From: Paragonimus skrjabini miyazakii
Lineage: Eukaryota > Platyhelminthes > Trematoda > Plagiorchiida > Troglotrematidae
DNA: 64,000 bases
Reading direction: 5' to 3'
NCBI GenBank assembly: GCA_014338405.1
Contig: JTDE01001036.1
Location: 27,760-91,759 of the forward strand
Shown: positions 11,001 to 21,000 of the stretch, in pieces
Layout of the letters: each line of letters opens with the position of its first letter
How positions within the stretch are numbered: position 1 is the first letter of the stretch
Notes under the pieces: generated by a model
Databases searched by the model: none
What the model saw: only the letters and a program-made list of their open reading frames with translations
Told to the model about the DNA's origin: nothing
Translations under genes and position numbers: made by a program

Positions 11001-12809
11001 AATGTGGGCGTTGTAACAAACACTTCTCAACCGTAACTTTGTCGTATAATGCTACGCTTAAATTTTCGCGTTGCCATTAAAAATCAGGGTAATGTTTCTT
11101 CCTTATTCTAAAATTTATGTGCTTTTTGAATTTGAATAGAACAGCATGATACCAGTGTTTGATGGATATCTGTTTCTCAAAAGATGTTATGCAAAATGAT
11201 GCCAGCCTATTTGGCCTGCAGAGAAAACTTCAAGCAGTTTGGCCGATACACCGTGAGACCTAGTTGTCCGAATTTTTTGTGCGGTTAGGTGCACTTACCA
11301 TCATGCTCACTTAATACACAGAGTTCAGATTATCATTTCAATACAGTTGAAACTAATTCGTTAAAGTTAGATAATCAAGGCTGAGATACTTTCTAATTAA
11401 ACAGGACCCACAGATGTTTGCAACTTTTGCCTTCGATAAGGGTTTCAGCGATTCAGCTCCAAAATAAAGCATCAGAATGAAGGTCAACTCCATTAGATCT
11501 TCCAATTTTGTATCGTTTGTTGTGAAGAAAAAAATTCAGTTACTTGACCTTTACTGCATGAAATAAAAGGAAATAAATTCTTATCCTAAAGAAAACTTAC
11601 AATTCTCAATGTAGGCTGTCATGCCGCGTTGGGCATGAAGTGTGTTGTTTTATGCTTGTAAGTTATCTGAAGATCCCGGTTTGCAAAGCAGATTAACTCC
11701 ATATAACACCTGATAAAAATCTAACGTAGTTTGTCAACAGATGCTGAAAATATACTGTAATGAATCTACTGAGAAACTCTCTTGACAATTTGATAGATTC
11801 TTCCAGAACGTAGAGAAAATTAAAAATCTCCACAGAATTTATCTGTTGAACTAATAGCTGCATTATTTACCAAGATACAAAACATTATTTTATTCAATAT
11901 TGACAAAACATATCTAAATGAATGAAGCTAAACTGTGGATGTGAGATACTAAACTGTACCTTTCTGACAACCTTATAAACTCCTACTAATAAGCCACAAC
12001 AGATTAATACTCAGTGCATCGCTTATGTAGGAAAACTGGGGGGCATCCTTTGTTTTGTGAAATATTGGCGGTACACAAATTGTTTAGTTTGATTATATTT
12101 TCGAAGTCAACATTTGTTTGGTATGAAGGAGTTTGGTGCGCGTAAATGTTTTTGCAAAACCCCAAACCTTTATCTCAGACTTCAAGAATATAAACGATTC
12201 GCTTTTTTCGTAACATTAGCTTCTTTTCATGCAAAAATTTCACACTTCAGCATGGAACATTCCTTATTCTCCCGCTATCTTCTCCATACATTATCACATA
12301 ACTTCACTCTCGAGAGAGATAAAGGAATGTATGAATTGCATTCTGGAACGTATCGTTTTACCGCATTTAATTTTAACCCCCAGCGTCATGTGAATAATGA
12401 CTATTAAATCCAGTGAGAACTTCATCAGTTATATGCTATGTGTAATAGTGTTCCTTTTAATACAACCAAAATGATTCATGGTTGCAAATTTCAGTTATTT
12501 TGATAAACTCAAACACAGATTATTAACTTTGACTAATTGAATTGATTGAAGTAGAGAAGAACCGTGAATCAGACACCACAATTCATGCTCTAAAGAACTG
12601 CTTAAGTAATCTTTCTAGTATACTAAGGTTGACGACTCAATACCTAATTGAAGTGATGTAACATTATCAAACACAAATTGCTGTATCCGTTATGTAGTAA
12701 CAAAAAACGTTGCAACCTGAAAATTAATGACCGCATATCTTCAAAAATGATAACTTGCATTAAAATGTATCACTTTTTAATAACGCAGTAAGAAGACGGA
12801 CAGAGGTAG
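8081..12809. other. No supported gene
   Basis: About 4.7 kb with no recognisable gene or element. Small frames at 8773-9006 (minus), 9570-9831, 10321-10554 and 12114-12407 (plus, 97 codons) show no family features. A 12-bp perfect palindrome GATCACGTGATC occurs near 8431. Confidence 0.5.
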
Positions 12810-13289
12810 ATGCTAGCATTTCATATTGCCTTTACAGTTGGGAAGGTTGGGAACAAGAAAGTCTACATTGAAACACCATTCAAGGGTGACACTTCTTCAC
12901 TTCGAACAACAAAACGCCTCGTCGACTCCAGTAAGCGAGCATACAATGCTGCTGAAATCATAGTCGTTGAACGACCTTGTAAACTATCGTTACCTTCAAT
13001 AAAGTAAGAGCAACTTATTGGTGCCAACTCACACCGTATTTATCAATTTGTATGTAACTGCGGCGGAAGTTACATTGGCAGAACCGATAGGTGCTGGAAC
13101 TCTAGGATGAAGAACATGCCGAAATGGGTTCAGGATGTGACTGCGCAGTCTACTCCCTCGTCCCGGGATCACACTAATACGCGTTTCCTGTGTTTAGCTG
13201 AGGCGGTCGCGATCAGTCGTCTCAAGCCAGCAATGTGTGTACCAAAACAATTATATGTAATATTCAATTTGAACATTACCCACAACTGA
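12810..13289 (+). pseudogene. Penelope-like element C-terminal third: linker and GIY-YIG nuclease, with one stop and an internal deletion
   Basis: A single plus-strand frame runs from 12810 to the stop at 13287-13289, broken only by TAA at 13005-13007. It begins with KKVYIETPFKG and continues RAYNAAEIIVVER, which is the PLE linker (compare FLPFKGG and TYAAAQLR near 58150-58250). After the stop come the GIY-YIG strands as IYQFVCNCGGSYIGRTDR (YIGRT at 13071-13085), then PKWVQD, AEAVAISRLKPAMCVPKQL and a short tail ending NLNITHN. Compared with the copies at 17322-17856 and 57718-58664, about 35 residues around the TGH block are missing. That region should hold part of the nuclease active site, so the enzyme would be dead even without the stop. 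The last codons overlap the left arm of the inverted-repeat composite at 13264. RT sequences upstream were not found. Confidence 0.85.
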
Positions 13290-13344
13290 TCGCAGCTGTC
13301 GCATCCCCATAGACTTTCCAGTCGGCCCCTTTCGAACAGCAGAA

Positions 13345-13389
13345 GCACTAGACTCGAGTTTCGCTCTCATTAGAGCTCGTCAGTAGTGC
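13345..13389 (-). ncRNA. Hammerhead ribozyme, canonical and intact (left arm)
   Basis: On the minus strand this is identical over 45 nt to the copy at 13556-13600. Stem I is GCACTA (13389-13384) pairing with TAGTGC (13350-13345), and the core CTGACGA is at 13383-13377. Stem II is GCTCT/AGAGC with an AATG loop (13376-13363), followed by GAAA (13362-13359). Stem III is the palindrome ACTCGAGT, and cleavage would follow the C of GTC. Every conserved core nucleotide is present. Stem III has at most two pairs plus a tetraloop in monomer form, but eight pairs in a dimer. Schistosome SINE-like repeats with a Pol III promoter and a hammerhead are known; this sequence variant I cannot place. Confidence 0.93.
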
Positions 13390-13407
13390 ATATCATCGCC
13401 AACGCCG

Positions 13408-13418
13408 GGACTCGAACC
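13408..13418 (-). promoter_or_regulatory. Pol III B box (left arm)
   Basis: GGTTCGAGTCC on the minus strand is a full match to the tRNA B-box consensus. I could not find an equally good A box upstream on this strand, so the left arm may not start transcription by itself. Confidence 0.7.
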
Positions 13419-13482
13419 ACGGACAGCGAAAGTGGTTGAGCGTTCACATGTGATAATTCGGTCGTGGTTAACGTGAGGTCAA

Positions 13483-13493
13483 TGGCGCAGTGG
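13483..13493 (+). promoter_or_regulatory. Pol III A box (right half of centre)
   Basis: TGGCGCAGTGG matches the tRNA A-box consensus. It lies 33 nt upstream of the B box at 13527-13537, a normal internal-promoter spacing. The sequence between (GTTGCCTCAT...) takes the place of a tRNA anticodon arm but does not form a clear cloverleaf. Confidence 0.75.
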
Positions 13494-13526
13494 TAAACAC
13501 GGTTGCCTCATAAACAGCATGTCTGT

Positions 13527-13537
13527 GGTTCAAGTCC
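13527..13537 (+). promoter_or_regulatory. Pol III B box (right arm)
   Basis: GGTTCAAGTCC matches the B-box consensus. With the A box at 13483-13493 it forms a tRNA-type Pol III promoter reading rightward into the hammerhead at 13556-13600. Confidence 0.8.
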
Positions 13538-13555
13538 CGGCGGTGGCGATGATAT

Positions 13556-13600
13556 GCACTACTGACGAGCTCTAATGAGAGCGAAACTCGAGTCTAGTGC
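13556..13600 (+). ncRNA. Hammerhead ribozyme, canonical and intact (right arm)
   Basis: Stem I is GCACTA (13556-13561) pairing perfectly with TAGTGC (13595-13600). The core CTGACGA is at 13562-13568. Stem II is GCTCT-AATG-AGAGC (13569-13582), five pairs with a tetraloop, followed by GAAA (13583-13586). Stem III is the self-complementary ACTCGAGT (13586-13593). The cleavage-site nucleotide is C at 13594, giving the preferred GTC triplet. It lies directly downstream of a tRNA-type promoter, so a Pol III transcript would contain it in sense. It has all the features of an active type I hammerhead; activity has not been tested here. Confidence 0.94.
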
Positions 13601-13781
13601 TTTTGCTGTTCGAAAGGGGCCGACTGGAAAGTCTATGGGGATGCGACAGCTGCGATCAATTGTGGGTGATGTTCAACTTGAAAATTAACCAAATCCCCGA
13701 CTACTCATCAGTAATTATATGTAAGCCTTAGACTCCCATGGGCCTAATAATTTTGCGTTGTTGTTCCACACCTAATTTGCT

Positions 13782-13970
13782 ATGTTATTTTCTTCATCCC
13801 TCACTCTAATATTGTCATATATATGTTCCTGGCTATTGCTATTTGGTACTGAAGAGGCAATACGAAATGCTAGCATCTACCACTGTTCGTCTCCTTATTG
13901 CTCTATTCAAATTTGTGAAGTGAACCAAATGTTTCGAGTTCCATTTTTCATTAATAAACGGAAGTATTAA
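13782..13970 (+). CDS. Possible small secreted or membrane protein (low confidence)
   Basis: An ATG-started frame of 62 codons begins with a signal-peptide-like segment (MLFSSSLTLILSYICSWLLL), followed by a short part with four cysteines (HCSSPYCSIQIC plus VNQMF). It lies just outside the composite repeat. There is no family match, no clear promoter and no convincing splice site. In AT-rich DNA hydrophobic frames arise by chance, so this may be noise. Confidence 0.15.
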   Translation: MLFSSSLTLILSYICSWLLLFGTEEAIRNASIYHCSSPYCSIQICEVNQMFRVPFFINKRKY

Positions 13971-14593
13971 CGTTAAAATGTGGAACGGAGAGCGTTCGGG
14001 TAACTGTTTTGAATCAGCACTCATATAACGTTTAAAATACTATCAAATATCTTTCGGCAAAACTGATGTGCTGTGATACACTGTGCTATTTGGTCAAACT
14101 CAATTTGAAGACATCAATGAAATAACATTTCCACGAAAGCTGGAAGGAAAGGTTATAACCGGGTGTTAATCCATTCAACTGTGGCTAATGGAAATGGAGT
14201 TAACCATTTTGCTGAGGCAATTCAGACTTCAATTTTCCCTTAGATTTTTTTGTAACACCAATGCAACACACAAAAGAACTCACCAGTGTATGTTGGTGTG
14301 AATTATTTCACTTTTAAATTAGTTGTTTCCAACGTAGTTGGGTTACATTCAAGTAACATATCACTCCATGTTTCACCTTTGTACTACTCAGACAGGCCAA
14401 TTTCTAACATTTTACGAAGTGTTGCTCACTATCTTCCAAAAGTACGTGATTGAGTACACTTTCAAGGAAGACTGTTATAACTCACTACATTATCCAATAC
14501 GCAGTTGCCAAGTTTCTTATAATTTTGCATCCGTTTTAATGAAGTTAGTAGTCTTCTCTAGAGTCAAATCGACGCATCAATGAAATTACGAAT

Positions 14594-15106
14594 ATGAGCA
14601 TTGTGGAAAAACAACTTGAGATAATGCGAGCAGAATCAAATATAAAAATGTATATACCTAGGTGTACTCTAAAATATTTGACCGACAAAATATTCGAGTG
14701 TGTGCAGCGTGCAAGGAGGTCTGAACGACACAAACCTCTTGATCGGCGACCATGCATGTTTACTTATTTATGCCCACCTACGAATGAGCGATATGTTGCC
14801 GAATTAAAACTGATGAACTTCAGTCTGATCCATTGGATAAGAGGTCTCTGCACCAGTTGCGTCGTTGTGTCACAAGAGTTTGGTCATTATCGAGCATGAA
14901 AGCGTTGTGGCCGCTACGCCTCTCAAAGTCTGAACTGCCAAAACTATTGTGGGGTACTTCAACAACTTCATCCAGGTGGTCGAATTCAGGTCCGAATTGA
15001 CTTAGCTAATGGATCTGCAAAGCTTCCAGAGAGTGGGACGAGTATGACGTTAGAGATAGCCTTGCAGAGGGAAAAGATTCCCGAGTTCAACCATGCTGTT
15101 GTTTAA
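14594..15106 (+). pseudogene. Unrecognised 171-codon reading frame with a single internal stop
   Basis: One plus-strand frame starts at ATG 14594 and stays open to TAA at 15104-15106, except for one TGA at 14897-14899. That makes it about the longest near-open frame outside recognised elements. The protein is basic near residues 38-50 (QRARRSERHKPLDRRP) and has scattered cysteines (PCMFTYLCPP, GLCTSC, KRCGRYA, LNCQNYCG). After the stop it continues with LHPGGRIQVRIDLANGSAKL. I do not recognise the family. It could be a decayed transposon protein, a pseudogene, or two exons that read through by chance. No repeat or terminal structure flanks it. Confidence 0.3.
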
Positions 15107-17046
15107 GAGCACTTAGCTTAAGTGCTTAATGTGTCACCCAAATCTGGGCCATGTCGGTACACATGATGTCCTAAACCAAGTTGTTACATAAGTATAAGAA
15201 TTATGAACAAACCGCGCATTCGATTAGTTCATGAAGTGGACGCCACCAACCTTTCATGAAATATTCAAAATTACTTACGGTACTAGAATGTCGACACTCA
15301 AACTGTCAGCTAATACTGCTAACCAGTTCCTGGTTGTAAACTATCTGACTGTCAGTTAGGCCAGTTAATTGTACAGTCTTCCAATCACCATAAAGATATG
15401 ATTCGTGAAAGAGTACGAAGATAATATGGAATCTTAGTGATGTGTGCTGTAAGTGTTGAAAGTGCAGACAGTGATGAAACAAGTTTGTTAGGCGAACACA
15501 GTAAGTGACTTAAGAAGCCAGTGATGATTCATTCTTATCCGCAGCTGGAATTTATGTGTAAGTTGTAATCGTAAAGGTCACGGTTCAAGTGAACTGAGAA
15601 AGAAGGTAAAGTTTCAATTGCTGTCCGCTTGACATAGAGACCATTAATTCTTCGGTTGAACCAAGACTGCGTTAGAGTATTCAGACAACACAATAAACTT
15701 CCGAACAGTTCGCGGTTTCAAAATGAAATTTGGTGGTATGACAGAGCACGATGTGTGGCCCAACGGATACTGCTATTCTATGATAGCAGCGGAAAGTTTT
15801 AGACATTCAGAAACCATAAGTTATTTGATACACAATTAGGTTGTTACGAAATCTGAACTGCTTCTACTAGTGAACTAGTATAAATGAAGGCACAGAAAGT
15901 TTAAAGCGAAAATAATCACATCGATTTGCACCAGATACTCAAGAAAGTGATCCACATTTTGAAAAGAACTCTTCAGTAACGTTTAACAAGACTACGGTTG
16001 TTGCAAAAGGATAACAGATAAAGCCAAATATAGCCTACGCAAATTTAGTCACGCAGGTCAGAATTGTCCCATTATAAGTTTCGATGGAAATTCACTTTCA
16101 AAATTAGAAGATTTTACGGGATTTTACGTTCTGTTCTTGAGAACACTCAATAGAAAGGTGGGTTACCCAATTACTGTGGAAAGCTCGACAAGATCACAGG
16201 CAATGGGACTGTTGTTCACGGATCTATCAGAAAGAGTTCATTAATTGACGTAATCTGGTGCATTCACTCCCCTTGAGTAACTGTTATGATATTGACTGCT
16301 GTCATTCAAGCAATCCCCTGCAGTGAAACCGACTTTCTTTTACGAAGGGAGACATGGTTGTTTCAAACGTGGTATCCTAGAGTTATGCATTGTTCTGCAT
16401 GGATTCAGGCGACTGTTTCACAAAGTTCAAGGCAAACAGTCAAGTTGTTTGTTTACAATAAGGAGATTGTACTATGTGATGTATATGCTGTGAAGCGTTC
16501 GCTAACCACAGTTCAGAGGATAGACGAACCTGCTAGCTGTAAAACGTTCTAGAAGTACATCTGGAGTAGTAGTGAACTGTATTGCTCGACCGCATGCTAG
16601 GTGAGAACGGGGTGTAACGGATGCCACATAAACCGACGACAACTTTATTGTCTAAATTAAATCATACTTCGGCTTGTAGGCCACAGACATAGCCAGAATA
16701 CAATGACATTATAAGTTTGATGTAACACTCGATGAAAAATTCACCATTGAACCGGCAGCAAGTAGGCAATCAAAGTTTTCCGACAACTCAACATCTGATG
16801 TGGAAACTAGATTCACTTAGAAGTTAAATATGACTGATAGTAGCATAATTGTCACAACAGATTCGCGTAAGGTCGGTATAGGGATGCACTAAAGCACGAA
16901 GAATGTTTTGTCGAAAAGAAAAGATGGTTTATAATTTTTACCTATGTATATATATATATACAGTTTTCAGTTTTTATAGTTCATGTCTCTAGTCATATGT
17001 GAAAAGATTGAGATGTTATTGAGGATTTAAAATTCGAAGATGATAA
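15107..17046. other. No supported gene
   Basis: No recognisable gene. An 88-codon frame at 16286-16552 has no family features. A short (TA)n tract lies at 16946-16961. Confidence 0.5.
16946..16961. repeat. (TA)n microsatellite
   Basis: Short run of alternating T and A, visible directly. Confidence 0.8.
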
Positions 17047-17200
17047 TTTTTAAGAAGTCACTTATGCTAACAGCTGTTTTCGGTCATTCTCATTGGGCCT
17101 TTACAATTACACAGCGTACATGCGTTTTATATATGAAAAATTAGAGCAAGTCAAATAGGTTATTAGAATCATAGACATGGGGCAGATCACGGTTTACTGA
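17047..17200. repeat. Left inverted repeat (PLE pseudo-LTR)
   Basis: This is an inverted match to 17885-18026, about 140 bp at roughly 85-90% identity by eye. It contains the blocks ATTCTAATAACCTA, GACTTGCTCTA, TTTTTCATATATAAAACGCATGTA and ATGAGAATGACCGAAAAC when read on the minus strand. It flanks the PLE relic at 17322-17886, as inverted PLE pseudo-LTRs do. A hammerhead-like motif lies at its outer end. Confidence 0.8.
17061..17099 (-). ncRNA. Decayed hammerhead-like motif in left pseudo-LTR
   Basis: Read on the minus strand, CCAATGA replaces the core CTGATGA. It is followed by G-(6 nt)-C, GAAA and the self-complementary AACAGCTGTT, in the same spacing as the intact copies at 3752-3792 and 4172-4212. 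Two core positions are changed (U4 and G5), and stem I can form only about two pairs, so it should be inactive. The relationship is inferred from spacing and the palindromic stem III. Confidence 0.5.
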
Positions 17201-17321
17201 AAGGGGCTGTGAATGTTGATGAATTTATGGCATAATCACCCGTGCCCGCCATGAGACATGCATTCAGGGGTGTTAAATGGTTCACGCTTGCTTGGGTTTC
17301 AAGTGGGTGTGGAATAGTTGG

Positions 17322-17886
17322 TCAATGGAGATGTACGGTTGGCACGAACTGTTTTTGGGCACACAGACAGGGGTTGTAGAGTCTGGTGGCAATTGCCTCG
17401 GCCGTTGACAACAGCCGCAATCTGACAGCTATGGAGTGAGTTAGACGGACGTTGTAGATGACTCGGAAGGCTTCATCCGGCTCAATTCGATGACCAGTGT
17501 CAAGTAAATGAGAACCGGTTGCACTGGAAATGGACTTCATCAAACCGTTGCGAAGCCTTTTTGGGAGGTGTTCATTTTGTGATTCTTCCAACGTAACCTG
17601 CTTGACAACAACAGTCGAGAGAATAAACACAAAAAGACGAAGAAAACATAGGCAAGCTGTCTTTGAGGTGTGGCATCAGTACCCGGCAGGTATTAAACGA
17701 TACGATGACCCGTGCTGCAGGATAGACAATGTCGACTGCATTAGAAACTCGGCGGGTGATAATTTCGCTTGTAGCTTCCTCCTTGTATGATAGGGTGATG
17801 AAGACAGGCTTTTTATCTATCGTCTGAACAATTTCACGCGTCACCTTTGGTTGCATGTTCCTGTCTGGGAATCGTTGCGGATACCC
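17322..17886 (-). pseudogene. Penelope-like element relic: linker and GIY-YIG nuclease, frameshifted
   Basis: Minus strand. From about 17886 the frame reads GYPQRFPDRN, then KKPVFITLSYKEEATSEIITRR, the PLE linker. It continues to VYSLDCCCQAGYVGRITK, the GIY-YIG strands (YVGR encoded near 17582-17598). A frameshift near 17575 moves the reading to another frame: EHLPKRLRN, then SHLLDTGHRIEPDEAF, then STAEAIATRLYNPCLCAQKQF, and a stop at 17322. With the shift repaired in thought, the order of blocks matches the copies at 12810 and 57718, and the TGH block missing at 12810 is present here. The RT is absent. The relic lies between the inverted repeats 17047-17200 and 17885-18026, so the whole insertion is about 980 bp and 5'-truncated. 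Confidence 0.85.
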
Positions 17887-18026
17887 AGTAGACTGTGATC
17901 TATCCCATGTATACGATTCTAATAACCTACTTGACTTGCTCTAGTTTTTCATATATAAAACGCATGTATCCTATGTAATTGTAAAAGCCCGATGAGAATG
18001 ACCGAAAACAACTGTTCGCATAACTG
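17885..18026. repeat. Right inverted repeat (PLE pseudo-LTR)
   Basis: Inverted partner of 17047-17200. It starts directly where the PLE frame is truncated (GYP block) and ends near GCATAACTGGCT. The plus strand carries the hammerhead-like motif. Confidence 0.8.
17987..18024 (+). ncRNA. Decayed hammerhead-like motif in right pseudo-LTR
   Basis: CCGATGA stands in place of CTGATGA, so only U4 is changed. It is followed by G-AATGAC-C, GAAA, a stem III AACAACTGTT that is almost self-complementary, and C at the cleavage position. Stem I has only about two pairs. It is probably inactive, but better preserved than its left partner. Confidence 0.5.
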
Positions 18027-21000
18027 GCTCCCTATGAATTCTATGGGAATCTGGAAACGATTATAATTTTTATTCAAGGTTTCAACTCAAATGTAAACGA
18101 CTACATTACGAAATAAATCACCTTGTAGACAAGTTCTCCTCGGCAAAGAAGTATATGTTATGTCAAGCGGTCACGCGACTAAAAACATGCAATTTTTCAC
18201 ATACTGAGATATTGGATATGTTAATGTAATCCAAGGTTTTGTGCACAGTAGAGGATTCTCTTTAGTGGATCAAGTTAATCGAAGATTACGAACAGCACAA
18301 AAGTAGGGCGCAGCAATTCCAAAGAGGATTGGTCAAACTCTGTTGGGAGGATAAGTGGTGTAAAAAGAGAAACATCTGATAAGTTTGGCGCTCAATACTT
18401 GTAGGCTACATGCGTGTTTAAACGGTGCTGAAATCTTAATGCAGCAGATGAGAAACTGAAAAGTGTCAGGGATATGTGCACAGGTCTAGACAACACTTTA
18501 GGTTCCGTAGGCTTGGTACGTCCCGACGTCCAGGTAGTTCTAGTTAACCCATCTTTGTGCGGTCGTGATAAATTATTAATCGGAACGTAGAACTCACTTC
18601 ATTTGTTTGTGAACTAACTGTCAAGATTTATAATGAGGCACATCGTTGCAAAACGCGACATTTAACGAAGCACATCACCCCACAAAGGTTCCGGCCTACT
18701 GGACAAAAAGTTCTGAATTGTTTCAGAAGGGTCAGGGGTCGAAAATATTTGAACAACATGAAACCTACTCTAAACAAAAACCCAACCAAGAGAAACCACC
18801 AAAAAACTGGTTGTAATTTTCAAAAGAGTGGTGTAAAGAAATCGTTGTCATTGAATTGGTCAGCCAAACACTACACTCAAAAGACTATGAATAACGTGCT
18901 GTTTCAGGCAATATGTACACTACTGTCTTGCATGCTAATTGTCTAGCCGGTAACTGTAACTGATTAGACGTGGATTTCGAGAAAAAGAAATTATGCCGTC
19001 GTGGCACGGTTTTTAACTTAGCATGAAGGTTAAGTAGAATGACTGGTGGGTGGTGCGAAAGAACCTTTGCTCAATGGACAGGAATATGTGGGGCGGTTGA
19101 ACGCTGCCATCCAGTACATTTTATCAGATAATAATGGCATCAACAATGGCTTCATGTAAGTCTGTAAATTAGCTCATATAATTCATAAAGCAGATGACTG
19201 TAAATTTCTGATGTCTCAATATCGTCACTGGCAGCAAGTAAGTGAGAAATGTATAAAGCCGGGTGGAGGTTTCACTGTAACCAGGATAAACTATGACAGT
19301 ATTCTGATATGTTGTAATATGGAACAGCCGAATTATTCCGTTAGTTAGCAGTTAAAACATGAGGATTATCAAGAACTTCCACATAATCAATATAAACGAA
19401 ACTTTATAAAACCAGTTAAGTACACAACGATGCATACGTACAAAATTTGCCCCGCCATTTCTTCATGTGTCTTATCTTACAAGTATCTTACAAATATATA
19501 TCAAAATACAAGTAATCATAAATGTAGATGAACAATTTAATTACCGCTCAAAGTTCTGGCCAACACTAGGAAGCACATGTGGCCTGAACGTACAAACGTG
19601 AGAATTTGTTTGTTCGAAATCTTTCGAACTTTCAAGTTTCACATATGAGTGGGTGAATGGGTGTATTTACAACAGTCTCGCAGAAACTGAAATTATTCAC
19701 GTTCCATAAGACTTTCACCACTGAAAGTCCGAATCAACGTTTGACTGTTTTTGTTCACACGTTCCCGTCATTTGTCAGTTTACACCTTATCTAGATTTTT
19801 GGCAGGTAGTACAATTAGCTCACGAATGTGGTCTAATTGAGAGCGACACTGTAGTCCAATATCACAAATTCAGCATACAGTGGAATTCAGTATTTACTTT
19901 TGTTCAGTTGAGTATTTAAACAATGTCACACTACGGAATAACACCACTGCATATATCAATATGAGATTATGCAACAAAGACCACAATCATCATCGTTGTA
20001 TCACAGTACTGCGATATTTATTTCAACAGCAAATCATCAGGTATGAAATATAGAAATATTTTGTACTGATGGCAGTGACAAGTCGCAAACTTCCTCTGGT
20101 AGGTAGTACGATCTGAGCGAGTTATTTCCACTTAGTTTCGTCAAAAATGTTTGTTATTCGTTAAAAATTCCCGTAACACTGCAAGCATTCACATGTAGCA
20201 ATATTGTGATTTGGTGCACTTAGTGGACGAACAGAAAATTCACGAGCTGAAACAAACTTTCAATATTTTTTACTGTCATCACACATAACAACGAAATACT
20301 ACAAGCACGCATTGAGCTGAAACCGAATTAATGAGTACCGACATTTTATTGAACTGACAGAATATATGATACAAAAACTGAAGAAAAAATGAAGCGACCA
20401 TCAAAATTTCGTAGGCCATCGGTGCAAGTTTTCATCGAGCAGTTAGTAATAGCTCAATGAACTCGTGCCATTAAAAACTATTCAATTTATACTGACGCGG
20501 CCCAGTGCATTTGCATCTATTTTTTCTACTAAAGATAAACATTGCACGATCAATTAAGCTGTGTTTAACTTTCATTGTCTGGCCAAATTAGCTAGTTTTC
20601 TAAAAGCTTTCGATGTCTGTATTGGACCAGAATGGCTGTGAACATGTTCATGTGCAGCGGTGAATTCCAGTAGCATTAGTTCGTCAAATGTTTTATCAAA
20701 GAAATCATAATCTCAGAAAAGCCACCATTAAAAAATTTACAAAAGCTAACAAAAAATTATTGAAATACCTTTCGGTTATCCTGTACTATTTCATATGGTT
20801 ACCATTCAATTTTGAATTTGCCATGAAGTATTGTGTGGAAATTGATTCCTGAACATTATGTGCTGGAGTTATTGCTTGTCATGTGTTTTCGTTCTTATTC
20901 AGGTGTTACTTCAACAAGTGAGTTAATTACATGTGACATTTTCATATAATTATTCGTAAACATGTCTGTCTAATTGAGAATAACACGATTATTTGATGCG

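Larger units (their letters stand above)
13264..13715. mobile_element. Composite inverted-repeat element: two tRNA-derived/hammerhead arms around a central segment
   Basis: The left arm (about 13264-13435, minus-oriented) and right arm (about 13525-13690, plus-oriented) are near-identical inverted copies. Reading outward, each has a tRNA-like B box, a GGCGATGATAT linker, a complete hammerhead, the block CGAAAGGGGCCGACTGGAAA (or a close match), and a GCGATCA(A/G)TTGTGGGT tail. The centre (about 13436-13524) is not symmetrical: only the right half has a good A box. A further block past the right arm ends in CTCATCAGTAAT at 13704-13715. A second copy at 45986-46435 has the same plan, so the arrangement is inherited and not a chance double insertion. 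The left arm starts inside the final codons of the PLE relic, which suggests a pseudo-LTR relationship. No coding capacity was seen. Confidence 0.8.
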
